A DNA stretch of 64,000 nt from NCBI GenBank assembly GCA_963920765.1, contig OY987250.1, positions 11,400,409-11,464,408 of the forward strand. The letters are read 5' to 3'. Shown here piece after piece: positions 55,331 through 64,000 of the stretch. Numbering within the stretch: the first letter of the stretch is position 1; each line of letters starts with the position of its first letter. The notes under the pieces were generated by a model that did not search any database, was not told the origin of the DNA, and saw nothing but the letters and a program-made list of their open reading frames with translations. The stretch is from Ulota crispa. Its lineage: Eukaryota; Streptophyta; Bryopsida; Orthotrichales; Orthotrichaceae. The position numbers were made by a program, and so were the translations under genes.

Positions 55331-56015
55331 ATGCAGGAGCGAGTCTGCGACGTCGCCGTCACTTGGCCTCGTCTGGTGCTGCAGTTTTTATCGCTTGACG
55401 TAAATACACGCTTTGTGAGAAAGCACTCCATCCGTGACATGATACCATTCCTGGACTGGCTAGGCGGGACATTCAGTAAACACGGGAGAGTCCAACGAAC
55501 TGCAACGCAAGGAAACGAGATCGACTACGACGAAGGGGAGTTAGAAAAAGCCGGTTCTGGATTGTGGAAAGACAGACTTATGATGTCGCTCCTCCACTGG
55601 AGAGAGACAGAGAGAGTGAGAGAGTGGAATCCATCATATTCGTTAATTTGGGAAAAACGGTACATTTTGGGATTTTCAAATTGTGAGGTGAAAGTTTTAG
55701 GTGATCATCTAAAACTGAGCTTAGCTTTTTTGTTTGTACACGTGTCCGCACTTGAGAGCAGGAATTTGTGAGGGAAAAAATCTTAGTGGCTTAGACTGAA
55801 TCTGATACCTTCAAATCTGGAGTACATAGAGGAACACCTGTTTTTCCCAAATTAACGAATGTGGTGTTGGATGCTTCAGTCAGTTCGGTGTTGATGCAAG
55901 CGTCCCCACTCGCAAGCTGGGTACCTGGGCAGGATGGGCGGCGTCCCTGGTGCACCTGTTGATTGCCAGCATCCCCACCGTCACCGCTATCACCCGCATT
56001 CCCCGAGATAGTTAG
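55331..56015 (+). CDS. Possible two-exon gene, unknown product
   Basis: A long open segment runs to 55615, with an in-frame ATG at 55331 (MQERVCDVAVTWPRL, then DMIPFLDWLGGTFSK and LWKDRLMMSLLHWRETER). A GTGAGA donor at 55616 and a GTCAG acceptor before 55884 are both phase 0. The second segment reads FGVDASVPTRKLGTWAGWAA, then SLVHLLIASIPTVTAI, and stops TAG at 56013-56015. Composition is GC-rich like the other coding DNA. The intron would contain the MITE at 55631-55869. I recognise no family; the hydrophobic C-terminal stretch could be a membrane segment. The 5' end is uncertain because the frame stays open upstream of the ATG. Confidence 0.35.
55631..55869. mobile_element. MITE, ATATTCGTTAATTTGGG family
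   Basis: ATCATATTCGTTAATTTGGG at the left is mirrored by CCCAAATTAACGAATGTGG at the right. The interior is as in the 1655 and 33275 copies. Confidence 0.8.
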
Positions 56016-56614
56016 CGACTTGGCAGTATTGAAGTATTCCCTTCAAGTAGTTTCCAAGCTTGAATATCCCCCAACCGCATGGCATCTCCGGTTGCCCTCA
56101 TAAACATCTTCAAAATTTGAGGTTGCACTTTGTTTCAGATATTGGTTTTTGAATAAACGGGTTACTGAGTTTATGCTGGAAGTCCAAAATCAATACTTGT
56201 CTAAATGTAGATATCAATCCTTGTAACTGCATTTTTAGAAATGTTACGTGTTAGCTATAAAATTGAAACCTTTTCAATCTGTGGCTTTTGTGATAGTAAA
56301 ATGTGTCCTTAATCTTATTAATCACAGAAGAAGGTTTACCAAATGTTTTTTTATTGTGTTTGGCTACTTGTCAAATGGTCAAATGAGACAACACGAATCT
56401 TTATCATTATAGAAAGACTTCACTCTAGCCAAAAAAATTACAAGAATGCTGGCTTTAAGCCACTTGAATTGTTTATTCCATATGTGTAATACCTTATACT
56501 CATTTTCATGTTGATATTAGAGACACTACCAACAATACTAAAACTAATATCATAATTCAACGCTACAAGTTCCTACTAAACTTTGTTCACAATGAGCCAT
56601 GTTTTGGTATGTGT
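56016..56614. other. No supported gene
   Basis: AT-rich, no recognisable coding or RNA structure. Confidence 0.4.
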
Positions 56615-56618
56615 TTAA

Positions 56619-57427
56619 CCCTTAAACGTTGGGCTAGTCATTGTGACAAGCTTGGCTACAATACTTTACACACTATTCATTTGGTTCAACAATTATACTA
56701 GAATTTTTTTAAATTGCAAGAGTCAACAGTGTATGGTGCCCTCATGAAAATTGCAAGAAGGGCAGCTTGAGACCTAACACCATGTTTCTAAATCTTATCA
56801 CAATTTGGGTTGCTTACAAAATATGAATACATCTAATGAGGTGATTTTTTGCCTTCCATGATGGACCATTTGTTTATGATCACTTCTAAAAAAAATTAGA
56901 TAAAAAAAGTCTTTTTCCTATAACACACAATCTTTTTAACCCTTAAACATCGGATGGGTGGCCGTGTATGCCCTCTATAGTGGTTTCTACAGTGGTGCGG
57001 CAAGTGCCCACCCATTCAAATATTGTTTTTTAAAGTTGCAAAAGTCAACAGTGCATGATACCCTCATGAAAATTGCAAGGACATGGGACCTAATATCGTG
57101 TCTTCTCACAATTTGGGTTATCAAAAAATATGAGTGCATTAGCTAAGAATGTTTTTTGCCATCCATGATGCGCCATGTCTGTACAATCACTTCTACAAAA
57201 AAATCAGATGAAAATTGACCTTAATTTGTAGTTAGCTGAGAATGTTTTTTGCCATCCATGATGCACCATGTCTATACAATCACTTCTACAAAAAAATCAA
57301 GTGGAAATCGACCTTTATTTTTTAGTACAAAACATGTTTCGTGGGATAATGGATGTTTTTCATCCGTGTCAACGTTTAGGAGTTAAAGAGGTGGAAGACG
57401 TTTTTTGTCCTCCTTCACATTTAAGGG
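56619..57427. mobile_element. TTAA/CCCTAAA elements, one nested in another
   Basis: Outer pair: CCCTTAAACGTTGGG after TTAA (56615-56618) and ACATTTAAGGG before TTAA (57428-57431). Inner pair: CCCTTAAACATCGG after TTAA (56936-56939) and ACGTTTAGGAG before TTAA (57383-57386). The inner element is thus 56940-57382. Both contain related CAACAGTG(T/C)ATG...CCCTCATGAAAATTGCAAG segments, showing that they are relatives. Confidence 0.75.
57141..57326. repeat. 93-bp tandem duplication
   Basis: The unit AGCTAAGAATGTTTTTTGCC...is repeated from 57234 with few changes; both copies carry CCATCCATGATGC and TACAATCACTTCTACAAAAA. It lies within the inner element at 56940-57382. Confidence 0.85.
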
Positions 57428-57431
57428 TTAA

Positions 57432-57973
57432 ACAATGACTATATTACCTTTGGGAACTATTGTTCTTAATGCATGTCTATTTTAAAGAGTGTTCCTTACA
57501 TATCAAGCAATGCTTTTTATGTAAGAGTTTTAAACTTTAGCTTAAGTGGATACTCATACCTTATTGCATTTGCATGCATACTTAATTAGAAATGCTTGTG
57601 TACAATATTTTTCACTTTGTATTTTCTTTTCTTAGTTGCTCATTAAAATGAGAAGAAGATAGGAAAACATAACTAAATTTTTCTGGTGCTTCTCTTTCCC
57701 TCAAAATTCCAAAGATTGCCTTTGTAAAGGCTACCTCGTACTAACAAAGGTTGTCAAACTACGTCCTTTTATTCACTCTTTATTTCAAAGATGATTACCA
57801 AATGATATCAAGAGATATGTACACTTGAAAATATTATCTCTTGACAACCTCAATTGGAATCGTTGAAAAGAAACATAGTTTCCATCATAAAGTTATCTCA
57901 GTTGGCTGTCCAAAAAAGACATGACAACATGATATTGTACAATGCATTTTTAGGTACCATGCAAGACATGAAC
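57432..57973. other. No supported gene
   Basis: AT-rich, no recognisable feature. Confidence 0.4.
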
Positions 57974-58400
57974 CACTAAACGGCACGAAAGCCCTTTGCG
58001 GCCATATGTACGGCCCAGCATTTAAATTTCTAGCAAATTTTTGCCAAAATGTTACCTCAAATTGGGACTGACTCCCACAACACTAGGAAAACTAGGAAAA
58101 TTGCCAAAAATATGGATGAAATCAGCAAGTCCCTCTTTGCAAGAACATGAGGTTTGCCAAAAATTGGATGAAAGTTACTAAAATTAGTAGAGTTTACAGA
58201 TGGTAATACGAAACTTGTCAATTCCATCCATTTCTGTCCAAATTTTCCATATTTGAGCTGCTCTGGGGACTTTCCAAGTTTTTTTATGCACCCACCGCCA
58301 TACAATCCTTCAATATGCATGGTTGTAACACTTAATTTCCAGCTGATTCAAACTTCTGAATATTGGTTGCGACCGTATTTGGTACCATATCTCCAGGGGC
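57974..58400. mobile_element. Long relative of the 224-bp TTAA element
   Basis: The left portion carries GCCCTTTGCGGCCATATGTA. The right portion (CAATCCTTCAATATGCATGG, CTGAATATTGGTTGCGACCG) matches the two parts of 5816-6039. About 200 extra bases lie between them, so the 224-bp form may be an internal deletion. The flanks have lost TTAA. Confidence 0.65.
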
Positions 58401-59175
58401 CAGTATCCAAAGTGATGGTTGGCAACAAGGTAGCAATCGAGCACAGTAACCGTGAATGTGAGGCAGATTCAAGTTTCCAGAGTACGATGAAGTTGAGATC
58501 AGTGGTGTGTATAGATATACAACTAAATTATGCAAAATTTTGGATTTTTTTGGTAATCGAAAGTTTCACCTCAGAAACTAACAACTCTTGGATCATGAAT
58601 CAAACTACTCAGACCAATGATCTCTCTCCATAAATAATGGTTTTTCCAAACAATCACTACCTCTCATAAGTAAATGCTGTGCGTATGCATTCCTTGAAAA
58701 TAATGTAAATCTGTTTAAACATTTAAAAACCTCCAATATTTCAAACAAAGAAACTGGCGTTTGAGGACCAACAAACCGGTAAGAGTGTACACTGAATCCC
58801 AACAATAACATGTGCTGTTAACATGCAACAAAGTTGCACACACGACATGTACATATTAAGATCACGATTTTTACAGTCTGATATTAGTTGTCAGACCGCA
58901 TATTCGAATAGCATCGCTTTGTATCAGCGTACACCAAAATGTACAAGGAGTTCCAGATGCCAGTCCTCTTGAATGAAAAACTACCTTACGAATTGCCCTG
59001 CATGGAAGAAAACAATCCTGCTTGCGTGTTTTGGGGAATCTGTAGTGTGTAAACTTCCATTCTAGTTTGAAGTTATGTAGAAACCTCTTCCTCAACAATA
59101 ACAGAGCCATGTGCATCCAAACCACGCATTTAGAAAGGTCTACCTAATGTACCTGGCCATTAAAGGACGGAGCTC
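58401..59175. other. Downstream of the PDH gene; no other gene supported
   Basis: The part nearest 59176 is presumably the 3' untranslated region of the minus-strand PDH gene. No recognisable coding sequence is present. Confidence 0.4.
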
Positions 59176-62100
59176 TCAAGGCATCTGCACTTTGATCTTT
59201 TTTCTGTCGCTTCCATAGGCAATGAGACCGGAATCAGCTTTGTAAATGTTCGAAAACAACTCTTCGTCACCAGGAAACTCCGCTTCCCGTGCTTTGGCCG
59301 ATGCCTCGTCTACCTCGGCCCTGATCTGCTTGTCGATGTCCTTCAGCTCCTCTTGAGTTGCTAGCTCCTCCTGCAAATTTGCCAAACCAGTGATCACAAG
59401 CAAGTCTTATTATTAAATACTCAAAACTACCGAAAGCCCAAGCCAATTCTCATTGCTTCTCTCAACCATTTCTAATTGCACTACCTCCGACAGATAAGTA
59501 GTCCCCTGTGATGTGTGTACATAACTTGACTTCTGGAAGTTAGCCAATTAAATATATTAACATGCTGAAGATTAACTGAAATTGTGCAAATCCAAAATAT
59601 GCAGTTAGAGAGGTTTAAGTATCATTTTCCGGTGTTTTAAACAAACAAAATGTAGTTGACTATGCTAATTATCAATGACTTATAAAAAGATTAGAGTAGA
59701 AGGTAGCATTGAAGGTCATATTTTGTTTGAACCAAGGAGTCCGCCCAAATTAGTTCCAGATCTCTTTATGTTAACCTTTTCTAATCTTGCACATTTGCGA
59801 CACTGTCATTGAATATTACGCACTTGTGACACATTCAAACTACCTCATAGTGAACATGTTGGAACACTCGATGATAAGGTTAAAGAGGTGTAAGTGCAAT
59901 TAAAGCTTATGATTAGTCACCAATTCCAGCAAATTTGGGTGAAACATAATATGATTTTCATCAAGGAAAATTTGAAGAAAAATGCCAGTTCATAGTACAG
60001 ATACACTGATGCCTCTTACCCTCAAGATAACCTTGCGAACACGTTCAATGGGGTCCCGCTCCTGTCGCATGCCTTGGATCTCTTGACGCGTACGATAAGT
60101 ACTACCAGGATCTGACATGCTGTGGCCGTGGTATCTGTATGTATCTGCCTCCAACATTACTGGACCCTGCAAAAGAAAAAATTCAAGCGACTGAATTGTG
60201 ACGAAGTGACGATGGAGCAAACTCTATCATGGTTGCGAATGAAACTACAACAGTACAAAGGTGCAATAGCTTTGCTATTTATCAGCAATGAGCCTGAAAT
60301 GTTGTCCTTTTCAATCAACGTGGATAGTTACTCCACATACCTTTCCTGCAAGACAATGTTCCTTGCATAATTTAAATGCTTCTCGCACAGCAAACACGTC
60401 CATGCCATCTGTCTGAAAAAAACATTAAAGCAAGATTCATATCTGTCAGAAAATACAAGAGGTCTTGCGTACTCTTCTTTCACGTGATAGCTATTCTGCT
60501 AATAGCCTTGTCATCTCTAAACTTCCAGAAAGAGGGGGGCTCAAACGAGAGATCGAGAAAAAATTTACAAGTCTACAAATACGGCTATCTTCTAAACTTA
60601 TCCTTGCTCTCTGAACTCCTCTTTTTGATAATGTAAAGAGCTGTGCACATGAGTCTCGTCTATTAGAGTGCACTTGTGTACATTGAATTATGCTTCGTGT
60701 ACCGCGCTAGGCTAGGTTCTTTCCAAAAAAAACCTTAGAATTCTTAGCCCAGGCAGAAGAGCTATACATCATGGGAACAAGCACCTACGAACTGAGGCTA
60801 ACACCTTCATCTCAGGCAATCGTCTCACGGAGCACCTCACCCCAATTTTTTACCCTACGGTTTAGGTTATTTTATCTAGATTTTTGCTTCGGCAAACACT
60901 AGACAAGCTCGTTACTTTGTTTTACTCGTTCATGTAATCTCAAAATTTTATATCATTTTCTAACTAGGTGAGGAGATGAGCAAGTGCAAGAAAAAGTTAC
61001 CTTAATTCCTGGAATGTAAGACGCTCGGTCATAGTAAGTTGTCTTCTTCGATGCTCGCCACTCCGCCGTTCCCATTCCAAACTGTTTCTCATGATAATCA
61101 GCAACGAATTCAGATAAGGCGATTTCCAAAACTAAGCAATAAGGGGGCAGTCCATAAGTCTTTCAGATTCTTAAGAATTATAAGTAAGGATTTTCACATC
61201 CTCAAACTCAAAACAATGCAAAAAAATGCTCCTGTCTAACCATGATAGACACAAAAGCTAGTATTTATAAGCTATACTCGTCTTCGCTTAAGACATTGTT
61301 ATTTATTTATTAGTCTATAAATAATTATGGGAGTAATGCCCAAGTGCAATGTAACGCCTGAATCACATTTTACTTTCCTTTTTCATCTCTTAAAACAAAA
61401 ACAAATCACCATTGCATTTTATTCTAATGTGGATTAGTACCATGTAACTAGCACATTCGCTTCCTTTCCAGGCCAAGGGTACATGCCATAACCAGTGCAG
61501 GTAAAAGAGTCAAAGAAAAAGGAAGATTTGCTTACATGATTATTCTCAATCAGAAGAATAAGGGGCAAATTCCATAGAGCAGCAAGGTTCTGAGCTTCGT
61601 ATATTTGGCCCTGTGCAACAAAAAACGTTCTTTCAGAGCCGTGGCTAGTCAGATACAATGTAAAAAAAATAAAAGGTACAACTGAGGAACATAACTTAAA
61701 AGAACATTAGCAAGAAGAAAAAAACCTGATTTCCAGCACCGTCTCCGTAAATTGCCACAACCACGTTGGGCTTCTTCATATATTTATAAGCAAATGCTAG
61801 TCCTGTGCCAAGTGGAGGCGAGGTTCCGACAATACCCCACCCGCCCCAAAAGTTATGATCTCTCTGATACAAATGCATTGAGCCGCCCTTGCCCAACGCA
61901 CACCCTGTCCTCTTGCCCATCAACTCAGAGAACAATTTCTGCATACCAGTACACCATTACAATCAGCAAAACAAGCCATAATCTGTCATTACACCAAAGT
62001 CAGAAGATATTAACTTCATTAAAGCGGTTTTCGAGAGATCAGACTGGGGATCAACTTGTTATTAGTACATAAGACTTTCTTAGGAAACCATTCAAGGTGA

Positions 62101-63854
62101 GAGATTGTAAATATTGTAGAAAGGATAGAGTAAAACTTTATATTTTCTATTCAAATATCAATGCAAATAAACCAAACCGTGCTTTCACCCAACTTGCTAA
62201 CAATATCAACCTAGTATATAAATTACTACTAGAAACAAGGTTCAAATGGCATAGGAGGTGGAATCAAGTATCTAAACATTGTTCACATCTGTATGTGAAA
62301 TCGAAATACATTGCACAAATTTATGTGAAAAACAAACTAGCCGTAGAAATGAAGTACTAGTTCAAGCAACAGCTCAAGTAGCTTACCAAGACAGTACCTC
62401 CTCTGCCTAAGTAGATACCATGATCTCTGTATGCAGTAATAACAGAGTCGTCAAAGTTGAGTGCCCTTTCCATGCCAATGCAGACAGCTTCTTGGCCGTC
62501 ATAGAGGTGGCAAAATCCGCGAATCATTTGAGACTTAAACAGCTGCATATAGATAGAAAAAATCTGACCTTAGGGTTTGAAAAGTCATCATTCACAAACA
62601 TGGGTGAAGCTTAGAATAAGTTAGTCTCTGCAACAAGCATAATAGCAGCTAAAAAGAATGATGTTTTGTTCTGCAAGTAAGCTGCATTATGGGGCGTCAG
62701 ATCAGGTTATTCAGATAAAAACCATATGTAGGTTTTTCTGCTTCTCCAATCACTCCAAACTCTTAGCCTCATGGTTAGTGTTATCGTACTAGTGTAAACC
62801 ACAAGGCAAAACATTTGCAACCCCCAAGCTTTTTAAACCCTATAAAACAAGGGGGGAAGTAAATTAGAACCCCGACTCCAAATCTCTCCCTCTATTTCTT
62901 GCCAATCCAACCCTAAAAGTCTCATCAAAGTTCACGGTAGGAATATAATATTAGACTCCATTTGTAGGTTTTCACTGCCCTAGTTCCTCCAAACCTTTCC
63001 ACTTCATTCAATTTCGGCACCAAATGGGTTATCTCCTGTTATTGTAACCTCAAAATCCAACACAAGTTCAACGAAATTGCAAGTGTATGGCAAAACTTGA
63101 CAAAATCGCAAACTCTCTCCAGATTTAAATGAGCCTTCCATCAATGAGAAGCTGGTTAAATTCATCTACAGATTTTGCAGTAAAGATAACGTTCTATACC
63201 AATTTGAATCAATTGCCCTTCTCCAGAAAATATTCAAACTGAAACAATACTTTAATCACTATTAGAAAGCTATTTCGTGAATCTGGGAAAACTCTACACA
63301 CAGGCTCTCAAATACTACAGACATTTAAACATGGCTTTGAGAGGACTGTCGTGGGCTCAAGATTGTGTCCAAAAGGAACCCAGATCTTAGTTCATAAGCA
63401 ACTCCAATAATACTAAGGCAGTTCGTCAAGATCCAAGGAAGGAAAGGAATTTTCCAGTAACAAAATCTGATGTCCCATAATTAGGGTTAGAACTAGGTCA
63501 CAAGCAGACGAAGAGTAAGCACATGGAGAGAGAAGAGAGAGAAACACACACCATATCAGCAGCAATTTCAGTTCTCCTGATGATAGTCATGTCTTTGTAC
63601 GTCTTCATGAGCTCCTCTTTATTAGTGATGGCTTCCTGCGGTGGCCCCGACTCCAACAGATGCAAATCATACTTCACAGGAATCTCCACAACAATCTCCC
63701 CTGACTCAGGCTTCTTCGAAGAATCCGGGAACTTGTCCTTGCAGTCTGCATCAGCAGCGTATCCCCTCCACAAGACTCCATTTCCTGCTACTCTTGGAAC
63801 CCCCAAGCCCTTGCACAGAGCTAACCTCATCATACTCTTGCACCCTGAGTTCAT
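59176..63854 (-). CDS. PDHA1: Pyruvate dehydrogenase E1 component, alpha subunit, mitochondrial
   Basis: E1-alpha binds thiamine diphosphate and, with E1-beta, decarboxylates pyruvate in the mitochondrial PDH complex. Eight exons, minus strand: 63854-63552, 62542-62387, 61938-61726, 61610-61536, 61081-61001, 60412-60341, 60166-60020 and 59370-59176. All seven introns are GT-AG and phase 0. The product is 413 residues, the usual length. An in-frame stop precedes the chosen ATG. Residues 1-35 are basic and hydroxylated, ending near RGYAAD, as in a mitochondrial presequence. The ThDP/Mg motif is GDG (218-220) to NN (247-248). The regulatory loop [18 protein letters not shown] (310-327) keeps the kinase-target Ser316. 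Relative to the family pattern GIVGAQVPLG this copy reads [14 protein letters not shown] acceptor about 70 bases 5' of the ATG suggests a 5' untranslated intron running off the window. Confidence 0.96.
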
Positions 63855-64000
63855 CTTGCAAAATTCAAATTCTTTATTGTCCCTGTCGAAGTCCAACACT
63901 CCACTGGATCGTGCTCTCTAGCTCCTGCAAATGTGACACCTCAAATGTCAAGAACTTACATTTCCCCCATGGCTTAACCCCTACAGAATCCATAGTTTCA

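Noticed and set aside
9..57431. CCCTAAA strings as interstitial telomeric repeats
   Set aside because: They occur as single units at element ends, mirrored and next to TTAA, never in tandem arrays.
63974..64000. TTAA then CCCCTACAG at the window edge
   Set aside because: Looks like a TTAA-family end but is cut by the window and too short to support.
1..64000. CRISPR arrays, operons, riboswitches, rRNA genes
   Set aside because: The window is nuclear eukaryotic DNA; repeats are inverted or simple tandem, with no spaced direct-repeat array and no rRNA-like sequence seen.

Overview
This is a nuclear eukaryotic window from the green lineage, most likely a streptophyte (an alga or a bryophyte-grade plant). 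Three genes support this. One is a mitochondrial pyruvate dehydrogenase E1-alpha of plant type. One is a GT92 glycosyltransferase of the galactan-synthase (GALS) type with long introns. One is a tiny intronless gene matching the plant form of TOM6. The exons are clearly GC-richer than the AT-rich, repeat-packed DNA around them. The species cannot be named from sequence alone.

Layout. 1-10 kb is almost entirely short inverted-repeat transposons, often nested, plus a 9-bp minisatellite. 10.3-11.8 kb carries a five-exon gene for an unrecognised 129-residue protein, followed by a frameshifted protein-like segment. 12-24 kb is repeats: a hAT-type element with an exact 8-bp target duplication, a 1.07-kb foldback and several MITEs. 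24.5 kb holds the TOM6-like gene. 26-32 kb is repeats again. 32.8-43.3 kb is the GT92/GALS gene, whose introns hold at least ten recognisable transposon copies, including a Tc1/mariner transposase relic. 43-51 kb is repeats, ending in a textbook Stowaway MITE. 53.7-54.6 kb is an uninterrupted, GC-rich phytanoyl-CoA dioxygenase gene flanked by inverted copies of one roughly 310-bp repeat. 55.3-56.0 kb holds a possible two-exon gene. 59.2-63.9 kb (minus strand) is the complete eight-exon PDH E1-alpha gene, with every coding intron in phase 0.

The genes do not form a pathway: one acts in mitochondrial acetyl-CoA formation, one in mitochondrial protein import, one probably in Golgi pectin/galactan synthesis, and one is an Fe(II)/2-oxoglutarate oxygenase. 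The most interesting feature is a dispersed family of elements, intact, tandem, nested and foldback, that end in CCC(C/T)TAAA and are mostly bounded by TTAA. That combination fits piggyBac-type insertion and gives a possible common origin for much of the window. A second family, with ends reading ATATTCGTTAATTTGGG, is present in more than a dozen copies. Coordinates of spliced genes come from reading splice sites and codon phase by eye; transposon boundaries are generally good to a few bases, less where noted.
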